This document shows, one piece after another, positions 1 to 7,471 of a DNA stretch of 64,000 bases. The translations under genes were made by a program, and so were the position numbers. The first letter of the stretch is position 1; each line of letters starts with the position of its first letter. The stretch is from Rikenellaceae bacterium (GTDB lineage Bacteria > Bacteroidota > Bacteroidia > Bacteroidales > Rikenellaceae), in assembly GCA_015059965.1 (NCBI GenBank), contig SUZM01000005.1, positions 83,055 to 147,054 of the forward strand, read 5' to 3'. The notes below the pieces were generated by a model that did no database searches, had not been told where the DNA came from, and saw only the letters and a program-made list of their open reading frames with translations.

Positions 1-1293
1 TCGCTCTACCGCTTCACGGCCACCGTCTCGGGAGGTGAGAACTACGATCAGGTGGAGGTAACCACGGGACTGCGCTGCCTCTCCCTCACCGCGGGCGGAG
101 GGCTCCGCATCAACGGCCGCCGAGTCGATCTGCGAGCCCTGTCGCCGGCCTACGACCACCCGGCCTGCGCCTCGCTGATGGGCCCCGAGGAGATTGATGC
201 CGACCTGGAGTTACTCGAGGAGGTGGGTGCCAACGCCCTCTTCTCTCCCGCCGGTCCCCACGCCCCCTACCTCTACAGCGCGTGCGACAAGCGGGGATTG
301 TTGGCCCGCATCGACCTTCCCTTTACACGCACGGCCTACCTCTCGGATCTGAACTACTACTCGTCGCCCGAATTCGAAGAGCAGGGCGTGGAGTTGCTGC
401 GAGCAATCATTGCCCAACACATGAACAACCCCTCGGTGGTGATTTGGGGACTCTTCACGGATCTGAAGATCAACGATCCCAAGCTCCTCGCCTACCTCAA
501 GCGGCTCAATGCCGTGGCCCACGAGATGGACCCCACCCGTCCGACCCTGGCCACCAGCAATCAGGATGGCGAGATCAATTTCATCACCGATGCCATTGCC
601 TGGCACCAACAGTTGGGTTGGGAGCGTGGTCGTGGGGAGGATCTGAGTCTTTGGATCGGGACGATGGCCGAGAAGTGGAGTCACCTCTCGTCGGCCATCC
701 ACTACTCGGCCGAAGGTTTCATTCATCAGCAGCCCGACAGCTATGAGAAGCCTGCGCCCTACACCTTGGAGCTCCCCGAACGCCGCCAAAGTCGTTTCCA
801 CGAGCTCTACATGGCCCAACTGAGCAAGGACAGCACCTCGCTCCTGTGGGGCCACTGGGTTGATGGCCTGAGCGACTATGGCTCGGCACGCCGCGACGAG
901 GGGATCAACGGATCGGGCTTGGTGAGCTTCGACCGTCGCACGCGCAAGGATGCCTTCTACCTCTTCCGCGCCCGATGGAACGCGAAAAAGATGACCCTCC
1001 ACTTAGCCGATAAACGGTGGGTGGAACGCCCGGCACAACCTCAGCAACTGCACATCTACGCCTCCGAGACGGCCGACTCGGTATGGATGACCATCAACAA
1101 CGACACCATGCAATTGGTGCGCGTGGCTCCCAACCTCTATTTCAGTGAGGAGTTTATCCCCCAGCGAGAGAACCATGTGGTGGTTCGCATGGGGCAGATG
1201 AAGGATGAGATGTTCTTCAGATGCGGCAGCGAGCTAAAAGAGCCGCAGCCGCAGGCCCCTCTGCGCATAGCAGGTCCAGGATGGATAAATTAG
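1..1293 (+). CDS. GH2-like (beta-galactosidase family) protein, C-terminal part, probably non-catalytic
   Basis: The reading frame is open from the first base, so the gene starts before the window; the GTG at 52 is only internal. The visible part carries GH2 landmarks in order: NGRRVDLRALSPAYDHP (the usual end of the Ig-like domain and start of the TIM barrel), NNPSVVIWGLFTDL, DPTRPTLATSN, and DEGINGSGLVSFDRRTRKDA near the C terminus. In active Bacteroides GH2 enzymes the second block reads ...WG.FNEL with Glu as acid/base; here it is T-D (codon 460-462). The nucleophile block SEYGAG is replaced by IHYSAEG, with His where Glu is expected (codon 700-702). Family assignment is firm; loss of activity is inferred from these substitutions. 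The 3' end overlaps the convergent wbqC-like gene by 77 nt. Confidence 0.8.
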   Translation, partial: SLYRFTATVSGGENYDQVEVTTGLRCLSLTAGGGLRINGRRVDLRALSPAYDHPACASLMGPEEIDADLELLEEVGANALFSPAGPHAPYLYSACDKRGLLARIDLPFTRTAYLSDLNYYSSPEFEEQGVELLRAIIAQHMNNPSVVIWGLFTDLKINDPKLLAYLKRLNAVAHEMDPTRPTLATSNQDGEINFITDAIAWHQQLGWERGRGEDLSLWIGTMAEKWSHLSSAIHYSAEGFIHQQPDSYEKPAPYTLELPERRQSRFHELYMAQLSKDSTSLLWGHWVDGLSDYGSARRDEGINGSGLVSFDRRTRKDAFYLFRARWNAKKMTLHLADKRWVERPAQPQQLHIYASETADSVWMTINNDTMQLVRVAPNLYFSEEFIPQRENHVVVRMGQMKDEMFFRCGSELKEPQPQAPLRIAGPGWIN

Positions 1294-1825
1294 GCACAAA
1301 GGGCATGCGGTCGGAAAAGACCTGCACATAGGGCTCGATCTCAAAGATCGGGCCCTCACTCTTTTTGGGGCGCAAATCGAGATCCCCGGCCTCGGCCACC
1401 AAGTAGGCCGACGAGAGGCGGGGCATCCGCTCCGGGTGACCCAACAGTTCGAGCAGCAGGGCCAAAAGTTCGAGGTTGTAATCGACCAGAAATTTCCACT
1501 CGCGCTCATAGAAGGGGGCCAGCGCATCCCAATAGAAATCAAAACAGGGTGAAGATTTGTAGGCCGAGCGGAGAGCTGTGGCATGCTGGTGCTGCCACCG
1601 CTTCGAGTAGTCGAGCCGCAGGTCGCAGATCGGGGTGCGGGGGCGATTCCCATGTTGCACATGAGCCGTGAGCTCCATTACGCCGTTGGCCGTCAGGATG
1701 CGGGCACGGTTACGCTCCGAGCGCTTGACGAAGTGCTCATGCAGATCAATCGTACAAGGCCCCTGCAAGAGACGGGCCATGTAGCTCAGCGACGGGAGAT
1801 AGGCTATCGGAAGGAGGGTCTGCAT
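1217..1825 (-). CDS. WbqC family protein
   Basis: A 202-aa protein with the WbqC-family opening (LLPIAYLPSLSYMARLL), the FVKRSERNRARIL segment and the internal ICDLRLDYSKRWQHQHATALRSAY block. WbqC-like proteins are found near O-antigen or capsule genes in some bacteria and as stand-alone genes in Bacteroidetes; their biochemical role is unsettled. It has no signal peptide and should be cytoplasmic. It ends inside the 3' end of the GH2-like gene on the opposite strand, and the lipoprotein gene at 1840-2247 lies 14 bp upstream in the same direction, so the two may be co-transcribed. Confidence 0.8.
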   Translation of the reverse strand: MQTLLPIAYLPSLSYMARLLQGPCTIDLHEHFVKRSERNRARILTANGVMELTAHVQHGNRPRTPICDLRLDYSKRWQHQHATALRSAYKSSPCFDFYWDALAPFYEREWKFLVDYNLELLALLLELLGHPERMPRLSSAYLVAEAGDLDLRPKKSEGPIFEIEPYVQVFSDRMPFVPNLSILDLLCAEGPAAAALLARCRI

Positions 1826-1839
1826 AGGCGACAGGCAGC

Positions 1840-2247
1840 TTATCCGAAATAGAAATAACTTTGATAGAGCACCTCACCCTGCTCATTCTGAAGGATCAGT
1901 CGGTAGGTGTCGGCCGGGAGTGTCTCGGGAAGCTCAACCCTCACCTCGCCCTGCGACGAATCGAGAATCGTACTCCACACCTCGGTGGCGGCCAGGCGGC
2001 TCGCCACAATACACTTCACCAGACCGATATTTTTATTGAAAACGATCCACAGCACCCCATCCTGCACCTCAACGCGGATGGAGGATCCGATGGATCCCTC
2101 CTCCGGGACTGACGAACCGGGAGCACCAACGGAGTCGCCACTGCCAAAACGGATTATCCCCTTACCCTTCTTCTGAAAAATACTGCCACACCCCGTCAAA
2201 GAGAGGCCCAACAGCGCAAGAATCAACAAAGATACAACTCTTCTCAT
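1840..2247 (-). CDS. Small lipoprotein, DUF3244-like
   Basis: Start taken at the ATG at 2245-2247, which gives MRRVVSLLILALLGLSLTGC, a clean lipoprotein signal peptide with a lipobox (LTGC); an upstream in-frame ATG at 2277 would place ten residues before it. The mature part is basic and low-complexity (FQKKGKGIIRFGSGD), then forms a short beta-sandwich-like domain (IRVEVQDGVLWIVFN ... LPADTYRLILQNEQGEVLYQSYFYFG) resembling DUF3244 or secretion C-terminal domains of Bacteroidetes. The function is unknown. It is probably anchored in the outer or inner membrane. An 11-bp-arm palindrome lies immediately upstream at 2275-2298. Confidence 0.65.
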   Translation of the reverse strand: MRRVVSLLILALLGLSLTGCGSIFQKKGKGIIRFGSGDSVGAPGSSVPEEGSIGSSIRVEVQDGVLWIVFNKNIGLVKCIVASRLAATEVWSTILDSSQGEVRVELPETLPADTYRLILQNEQGEVLYQSYFYFG

Positions 2248-2274
2248 TTTTCTATTTTTTAGGTAATTATATAT

Positions 2275-2298
2275 CATTTTACACCCTGGTGTAAAATG
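2275..2298. promoter_or_regulatory. Operator-like perfect palindrome upstream of the lipoprotein gene
   Basis: CATTTTACACC (2275-2285) and GGTGTAAAATG (2288-2298) are perfect inverted arms separated by two bases, about 30 bp before the lipoprotein start. It looks like a binding site for a dimeric regulator; a transcript hairpin is the alternative. No clear TAnnTTTG box was found beside it. Confidence 0.45.
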
Positions 2299-2323
2299 AC
2301 CTCTTTTTCAGCCGTCAGGCTGA

Positions 2324-2354
2324 CTAAGTCCCCTGCCCGAGGCGGGGGATTTAG
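2324..2354. repeat. GC-rich hairpin in intergenic region
   Basis: CTAAGTCCCCTGCC (2324-2337) pairs with GGCGGGGGATTTAG (2341-2354) around a CGA loop, with two G-T pairs. It lies in the roughly 420-bp gap between the lipoprotein and TPR regulator genes. The gap also holds the operator-like palindrome and one copy of the 41-bp core repeat. I see no gene in it. Confidence 0.5.
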
Positions 2355-2396
2355 GGGGTGGGTCAGCATTTATAAACACGGCGGAACGCCGTGAGT

Positions 2397-2460
2397 AAAA
2401 AAGGTGTGCAAAGTGAATTTCGATCCCTATTGTGTAATCTTGTATATAAGCACCTTTTTT
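2397..2460. repeat. Intergenic repeat element, copy 1 (conserved core inside a stem)
   Basis: The core at 2415-2455 (starts GAATTTCGATCCCTATTG, ends TATATAAGCACCT) matches 20441-20481 at 40 of 41 bases. It is bracketed by AAAAAAGGTG (2397-2406) and CACCTTTTTT (2451-2460), which are perfectly complementary over 10 bp. Copy 2 has entirely different but also complementary arms. Confidence 0.7.
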
Positions 2461-2666
2461 ATTTTTGGGGCGCACCTCTAATTTATTGGCGACCTACTGT
2501 TTCTATTTTTTCTGTCCCACCATTATCGTTCCACACGTCCATCATCCTTCCATGCTTCCTCGCTTCCATCCTTTCCTCGATAGAAAACCCTTCTATACCA
2601 AGCCCACACAGATAAAAGCTCCTTTACAAAGGTACGAAATGTTTCTCATTTGACAACCCGCTTCGG

Positions 2667-4346
2667 CTATTTTTTGTTCAACAGCCGCAGAAACTCCTCC
2701 CGATCGGGGGCCTCGGAGACCGCAATCTGCTCCTTGAGGCGGCTGACACGCGTATAGAGCGTTGAGACCCGCCGCGAGACGAAGATGCTGATCGAGGGAT
2801 AGGAGAAGCCCAAGAGCAGGTAGGTGACCAGCTGATACTCCTCCTCGCGCAACGTGGGCACCTGCTCGCGCAGTCGCACCATGAAGTTCTCCATCGTTCG
2901 GTTAATCAGCGGCTCGAGCTCCTCACGCGAATAGGCCCGGCTTCCGATCTGCTCCAGATCACTCCTCACCTGGCGGTAGATACGCTCCTGCTCCTTGGTC
3001 GAGTCGAAGTGGGCATAGTAGGTCTCGGCCAGGCGGTTCATCGACTCGAAGCGGGCCTTGAGTTGCTCGGCAGCGCGACCTCCCAGGCGGTTGAGTTCAC
3101 TCTGCGCCCCCTGCAGATGCTCGCTCAGCGAGGCGATCTGCTCCATGTGGCGCTCGATGGCCTGAGCACGTTGTCGATTCAGGTAGATCAGCAATCCGAT
3201 CCCCGGCAGGATCAGAAAGCCCAGGAGCATGCCCCAGGTGCGCATGCGGTTTCGCTGCCGCTCCAGCGTAAGGGTCGCCTCGGCCGTCTCGCGCTCAAAA
3301 TAGTCGCTGCGGGCAACGAGCGAGGAGTGCTCGAGCTGTGCCTTGGTGATCGAGTCCTGCTTGTCGGCCACCACGCGATAACGATCAAAAGCCGCGCTGT
3401 AGTCCCCCCGCAAGGTGTCGATCTGATAGCGGCGGTAGAGCACACGCATGCGCTCGCGTTCGTCGGCAACCTGCGCCTCGGCCTCATCCATACAGCGGCG
3501 GGCCCGCTCATACTGCCCGACCAAGGCCGAAGCAAAGGCGTAGTCCGTGAGCCAATCCACCGTGCGCGGATAGTCCCACTCGTCGCGCACCCGCTCGAAG
3601 AGCTCCAGCGCCTCCTCGGCCAACCCCTGTTGAAGGCGTACCGAGGCCAACCCCTGGAGCCCCTCTCCCCAGTAGAGGCTGTCGCCTGCCGCCGAGGCCC
3701 GCTCTATAAGCTCCTCATAGCAACGCTCCGCCTCGGCGGAGTGGAAGTTGTTGTAGTGGGCATTGCCCAGGTCCCAAAGGGCATAGAGGATGCGCTCCTC
3801 ACGCCCCGTGGCCAGGAAATATTCGTAGGATTTTTGGGAGTAGCGCAACTCCCCTTTAAGGTTGTTCTCGGCATGGCAAACATGGCTCAGGGCATGGGTG
3901 ATGAGGCCCCCGAAGTGGTTGTCGCCCAATGAATCGGCAAACTCCTCGGCCAGAACAAAGGCCACGGCCGCCTCGGGCAGGCGGCTCGCATTCTGAAGCA
4001 CGCGCCCCAAATAGAAGCAACTCATCATTCGATAACGGAGCGCCCCCGCCGTGCGGTAGTACTCCACCGCAGGACGAATCAGCGTATCGCTCTGCAGATC
4101 GACCACGTTGCGATCGAGTGCCCGACTATAGAGCAGCGCATGGCGAGCCCGATGCTCAGCATGCCACCACACGCGGGGCGTAAGCTCCTCGACCCGCTCT
4201 AAAGCCTGCTCGGGTTCGGCCTCACACCACTGCTCAATCAGCAGGAGCTCCCGCTCCAAATGCCGATGGGCAAACCACCAACCCCCGCCCCCGATAAGCA
4301 GGAGCAGCAGGGATCCCATGAAGATGTGTCGCCAGGGTCGTCTCAT
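2667..4346 (-). CDS. TPR-containing regulator with one membrane anchor and C-terminal helical domain
   Basis: Start chosen at the ATG at 4344-4346 because a perfect TAAATTTG box lies 20 bp upstream; longer in-frame starts would include this promoter in the coding region. The 559-aa product has an N-terminal anchor (MGSLLLLLIGGGGWWFAH), a TPR superhelix, a second hydrophobic segment near the middle (WGMLLGFLILPGIGLLIYL), a coiled coil, and a C-terminal domain (LREEEYQLVTYLLLGFSYPS, then VSTLYTRVSRLKEQ) that resembles the DNA-binding-like C-terminal region of Bacteroides TPR regulators. Such proteins are thought to couple envelope or nutrient signals to transcription; no partner is visible here. 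The gene is monocistronic. Confidence 0.7.
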   Translation of the reverse strand: MRRPWRHIFMGSLLLLLIGGGGWWFAHRHLERELLLIEQWCEAEPEQALERVEELTPRVWWHAEHRARHALLYSRALDRNVVDLQSDTLIRPAVEYYRTAGALRYRMMSCFYLGRVLQNASRLPEAAVAFVLAEEFADSLGDNHFGGLITHALSHVCHAENNLKGELRYSQKSYEYFLATGREERILYALWDLGNAHYNNFHSAEAERCYEELIERASAAGDSLYWGEGLQGLASVRLQQGLAEEALELFERVRDEWDYPRTVDWLTDYAFASALVGQYERARRCMDEAEAQVADERERMRVLYRRYQIDTLRGDYSAAFDRYRVVADKQDSITKAQLEHSSLVARSDYFERETAEATLTLERQRNRMRTWGMLLGFLILPGIGLLIYLNRQRAQAIERHMEQIASLSEHLQGAQSELNRLGGRAAEQLKARFESMNRLAETYYAHFDSTKEQERIYRQVRSDLEQIGSRAYSREELEPLINRTMENFMVRLREQVPTLREEEYQLVTYLLLGFSYPSISIFVSRRVSTLYTRVSRLKEQIAVSEAPDREEFLRLLNKK

Positions 4347-4366
4347 TCCATTGCCGATTCGTTTTA

Positions 4367-4374
4367 CAAATTTA
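4367..4374 (-). promoter_or_regulatory. Bacteroidetes -7 box (TAAATTTG) for the TPR regulator
   Basis: A perfect TAnnTTTG match on the minus strand, 20 bp before the chosen start codon. It supports the shorter start of the regulator. Confidence 0.65.
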
Positions 4375-4640
4375 CGCATTTTTGTCCGAATAACCTCACC
4401 CCCCGCCCGCCAAAAGGTGCTCTGTAAGATTTTTTTTGCCCACCCTTTCATAACCACCTGAATATCAACACCCATTTTGGCAGTCTTGTAAGATTTTTTT
4501 CATCCAGGGAGGCCAAGCAAGGGCTGGGGCGAGTGAGGAAACTGAGGTTTATATCTAATCATTTTCCCCGGAACGCTCTGCATCCTTTGCATCCCCCCTC
4601 TCTGTGTTCAGAACCTCCAACGGCTGAAGGCAAAAAAATA

Positions 4641-4675
4641 ATTTTGAATTTTGAATTTTGAATTTTGAATTTTTT
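4641..4675. repeat. Heptanucleotide tandem repeat (TTTTGAA x4) abutting a promoter
   Basis: Four exact copies of TTTTGAA at 4642-4669, followed by the degenerate unit TTTTTTG and then directly by TACCTTTG. The array therefore occupies the place where the -33 element and spacer of the LysE-gene promoter should be. Confidence 0.85.
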
Positions 4676-4676
4676 G

Positions 4677-4684
4677 TACCTTTG
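4677..4684 (+). promoter_or_regulatory. Bacteroidetes -7 box (TACCTTTG) for the LysE-cmk-ispH run
   Basis: A perfect TAnnTTTG box 25 bp before the LysE-family start codon, directly preceded by a heptad tandem array. Confidence 0.75.
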
Positions 4685-4709
4685 CAATCTATAGCATTTC
4701 TATTAAGGG

Positions 4710-5387
4710 ATGGGAACAATTGGTTTAGAGATCATTGAGCTGCTTTTTCGCGGCGTCTGTGTCGGCATTGCCGCATCGATCACGGTGGGGCCTGTGGCGG
4801 TGCTCTGCATTCAGCGCACCCTGAGCCGCGACCGCCGCACAGGGCTGATATCGGGCCTCGGAGTGGCCTGTGCGGATACGCTGATGGCCATTATTGCCTA
4901 TTTTTGCTACTCGATGCTGCAGTCGCACATCGAGCAGTACAACACCCTGCTGCGGGTCATCGGCGGCATCTTTGTGGTGGTGGTCGGCGTCTGGGTCTTT
5001 GCCCAGAACCCCGTGCCGCAGATCCGAAAGAATCGCGCCGGCAAGAGTTCGCCCTGGCAGGATTTCGCCTCGATCTTCGGCCTCACGATCGCCAACTTCA
5101 TCATGGTGATTCCCTACATCTTGGCCTTCTTTGCCGTCTTCAAGATCGGCACGGTCGATGCCGTGGATGTGGCCGGGCTCTTCCGCGGACTCTTTGTCAT
5201 TGCAGGCTTCTTCTGCGGCTCGCTGGCCTGGTGGAGCCTGCTGGCCACCATCATCAACCTCTTCCGACGCCGTTTCCGCCCGCGTCACATGCTCACAATC
5301 AACCATGTGGCAGGCCTGATCATCGGTCTGCTGGGTATCTATACTATTTTATCGACCTTCTTTGATATTTTCCCCGATGTCCACTGA
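4710..5387 (+). CDS. LysE family translocator (small-molecule exporter)
   Basis: A 225-aa inner-membrane protein with the LysE/RhtB hallmark GIAASITVGPVAVLCIQRTL near the N terminus and about six hydrophobic helices, including LRVIGGIFVVVVGVWVF and VAGLIIGLLGIYTILSTFF. LysE-family proteins export amino acids or related metabolites; the substrate cannot be read from sequence. It starts a plus-strand run and its 3' end overlaps the cmk start by 11 nt, which suggests translational coupling between the two. Confidence 0.85.
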   Translation: MGTIGLEIIELLFRGVCVGIAASITVGPVAVLCIQRTLSRDRRTGLISGLGVACADTLMAIIAYFCYSMLQSHIEQYNTLLRVIGGIFVVVVGVWVFAQNPVPQIRKNRAGKSSPWQDFASIFGLTIANFIMVIPYILAFFAVFKIGTVDAVDVAGLFRGLFVIAGFFCGSLAWWSLLATIINLFRRRFRPRHMLTINHVAGLIIGLLGIYTILSTFFDIFPDVH

Positions 5388-6084
5388 TAACAAAACACGA
5401 AAGATCATCATCGCCGTAGACGGCTTCTCGTCGTGCGGCAAGAGCACCTTCGCAAAGGCTATAGCCGCGCGTTTGGGCTACATTTTCATCGACACCGGAG
5501 CGATGTATCGCGCCGTAACGCTCTATGCCCTCGAGAAGGGGGCCATCCGTTCGGGCATGATCGACGAGGATGCCGTGGTGGCGCTGCTGCCCGAGATCTC
5601 GATTGCCTTCCGCTTCAATCCCGAACGCGGTGCTTCGGATATCTACGTCAATGGCGACCGCGTGGAGGGCAAGATTCGCACCATTGAGGTCTCAAACTGC
5701 GTGAGCGGTGTGAGCGCCATCCCCATCGTGCGCCAAAAGCTCGTTGCCCTGCAGCAGGAGATGGGTCGTCGCAAGGGTGTGGTGATGGACGGCCGCGATA
5801 TCGGCACCACGGTATTCCCCGAGGCAGAGATCAAGCTCTTCATGACCGCCGATGCAAAGGTTCGTGCACAGCGCCGCTACGACGAGCTCACGGCCAAAGG
5901 CGACAGCGTAACCTTCGAGGAGATTCTGGAAAACGTCATCTCGCGCGACGAGGCCGACATGACCCGCGCCGTATCGCCCCTCCGACAGGCCGAGGATGCC
6001 ATCGTTCTCGACAACAGCCACCTCACCGTCGAGGAGCAGATGGCCTGGTTCATGGAGCTCTACCACCGCACGATCAACGCCTAA
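5377..6084 (+). CDS. cmk: Cytidylate kinase
   Basis: Phosphorylates CMP and dCMP with ATP in pyrimidine nucleotide salvage and synthesis. The start is taken at ATG 5377 (MSTDNKTRKIIIAVDGFSSC), 15 nt inside a longer frame, because the P-loop GFSSCGKSTFAKA then lies at the usual distance from the N terminus. The NMP-binding segment FIDTGAMYRAVTLYA, the family block VVMDGRDIGTTVFPEAEIKLFM, and the LID arginines (RRYDEL, ISRDEADMTRAVSPL) are all present. At 235 aa it has the usual length. It overlaps the LysE gene end and is followed 13 bp later by ispH; the same order is common in Bacteroidetes. Confidence 0.95.
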   Translation: MSTDNKTRKIIIAVDGFSSCGKSTFAKAIAARLGYIFIDTGAMYRAVTLYALEKGAIRSGMIDEDAVVALLPEISIAFRFNPERGASDIYVNGDRVEGKIRTIEVSNCVSGVSAIPIVRQKLVALQQEMGRRKGVVMDGRDIGTTVFPEAEIKLFMTADAKVRAQRRYDELTAKGDSVTFEEILENVISRDEADMTRAVSPLRQAEDAIVLDNSHLTVEEQMAWFMELYHRTINA

Positions 6085-6097
6085 CCCCCCTTTGGCT

Positions 6098-6964
6098 ATG
6101 AAAATCGAAATCGACGAGCGCTCGGGATTCTGCTTCGGCGTGGTACGCGCCATCACCTGCGCCGAGGAGGCCCTGCAGGGGAAAGGGTGTGTCTACTCGT
6201 TGGGCGACATTGTCCACAACCGCGTGGAGGTGCAGCGCCTCGAGCAGCTGGGGCTGCAGACCGTAACCCACGAAGATATGCCCCAACTTGTGGGCAAGCG
6301 CCTCTTCATCCGCGCCCACGGCGAGCCCCCCACAACCTACCGGCGAGCCGAAGAGCTCCAAATCGAGCTCATTGATGCCACCTGTCCCGTGGTGGCGGCC
6401 CTGCAGCGCAAGGTGAAGGCCGCCTACGAAAAAATGTCCCCCAAAGGGGGTCAGGTGGTGATCCTCGGCAAGCGGGGACACGCCGAGGTGGTAGGCCTCA
6501 CGGGTCAGGTCGAGGATCGCGCCATCGTGGTCGAGCGCCCGGAAGATCTCGAGCAGATCGACTTCACACGCCCGATTCACTTCCTCTCGCAGACCACGCA
6601 GTCGATCTCGCTCTTCGAAGAGCTGGCCGATGAGATGCGCCGCCGCAACCGCTCCTCGGAAGAGGTGGTGGTCGATGATACCATCTGCCGCCAGGTGGCC
6701 AACCGCGAGGAGCACCTGGCCGCATTTGCCTGCGGCTACGATGTGATCCTCTTCGTGGCCGGTCGCAAATCCTCGAACGGCAAGGTACTCTCCGAGGTGT
6801 GCCGTGCGGCCAACCCCCGCACCTACCTGGTCGAAGAGGCCTCGGAGGTCGATCCTCACTGGTTCGAGGGGGCCCGATCGGTGGGCATCTGCGGTGCCAC
6901 CTCCACCCCCAAGTGGCTGATGCAGCAGGTGGCAGATGCAATTTCTCCAATGCACAATGAGTAA
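6098..6964 (+). CDS. ispH: 4-hydroxy-3-methylbut-2-enyl diphosphate reductase
   Basis: The last enzyme of the MEP isoprenoid pathway, a [4Fe-4S] protein that makes IPP and DMAPP. The start is ATG 6098 (MKIEIDERSGFCFGVVRA). The three cluster cysteines are in GFCFGV, ATCPVV and ICGATSTPKW, and the conserved His blocks IVHNRVEVQR and IRAHGEPP are visible. At 288 aa it has the normal length. The final residues (MHNE) and the stop codon are encoded by a heptad repeat (GCACAAT GAGTAAT GAGCAAT) that runs into the spacer before the next gene. Confidence 0.96.
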   Translation: MKIEIDERSGFCFGVVRAITCAEEALQGKGCVYSLGDIVHNRVEVQRLEQLGLQTVTHEDMPQLVGKRLFIRAHGEPPTTYRRAEELQIELIDATCPVVAALQRKVKAAYEKMSPKGGQVVILGKRGHAEVVGLTGQVEDRAIVVERPEDLEQIDFTRPIHFLSQTTQSISLFEELADEMRRRNRSSEEVVVDDTICRQVANREEHLAAFACGYDVILFVAGRKSSNGKVLSEVCRAANPRTYLVEEASEVDPHWFEGARSVGICGATSTPKWLMQQVADAISPMHNE

Positions 6965-6972
6965 TGAGCAAT
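6952..6972. repeat. Heptad repeat overlapping the ispH stop codon
   Basis: Three consecutive 7-mers, GCACAAT, GAGTAAT and GAGCAAT, cover the last ispH codons, the TAA stop and the start of the spacer. They are the same sequence family as the 11-copy array at 45746-45822. Confidence 0.7.
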
Positions 6973-6979
6973 TTATAGT

Positions 6980-7465
6980 ATGAAACAGCGAGTGGTAAGA
7001 GCAACGAAATATTTTCTGATGATCACCGTTATCTATGTGGCGGTGATGGCCCTGATGTACTACACCGGAACCATGGGGCAGCCCACGGCCGAGACCTTCC
7101 TGAAGACCCTTGAGCTGCAACTCTTCGCCACCGAGAAGGGACGACTGATGCTGCCCGCTCTGCTGTTGTTGGCCCTCTTCTACCCGCGCTTCGGCTTCGT
7201 GAAGCGAGAGGTTGCGGGGTGCAAGCCAGAGGAACACCGCGACCAGATCCTCTCGGCCTTCGAGGCCTACGGCTTCGCAAAGTGCGGCGAGGAGGCCGGC
7301 GAGCAGATCTTCCGTGCCACGGGATTCTGGGGGCGCCTGAAGTGTCTCTTCGAGGATGAGATCCGCCTGCGCGTAACAGACAACGGGGTGGAGATCGAGG
7401 GAATCCGTCGCGTAGCGGTAAAAGTGGCGTGGCGTTTGGAGGGATATTTGGCAAATTTGAGGTAA
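6980..7465 (+). CDS. Conserved membrane protein of unknown function
   Basis: A 161-aa protein with two N-terminal hydrophobic segments (FLMITVIYVAVMALMYYTG and MLPALLLLALFYPRFGF) followed by a soluble alpha/beta tail of about 95 residues (HRDQILSAFEAYGFAKCGEE ... DNGVEIEGIRRVAVKVAWRL). I do not recognise a named family. It lies 15 bp after ispH and 6 bp before the S41 protease gene, so it is probably part of the same transcript. The topology suggests an inner-membrane protein with a cytoplasmic tail. Confidence 0.7.
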   Translation: MKQRVVRATKYFLMITVIYVAVMALMYYTGTMGQPTAETFLKTLELQLFATEKGRLMLPALLLLALFYPRFGFVKREVAGCKPEEHRDQILSAFEAYGFAKCGEEAGEQIFRATGFWGRLKCLFEDEIRLRVTDNGVEIEGIRRVAVKVAWRLEGYLANLR

Positions 7466-7471
7466 GAAAAG

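Noticed and set aside
211..1002. Long minus-strand open frame opposite the GH2-like gene
   Set aside because: Product has no recognisable domain and lies antisense to a conserved gene; high GC makes long shadow frames common here.
2391..2615. Small plus-strand open frame over the first intergenic repeat, with a similar N-terminal peptide at 20432
   Set aside because: The shared peptide is only the translation of the 41-bp repeat; the frames diverge outside it, have no signal of coding bias and overlap hairpin arms.
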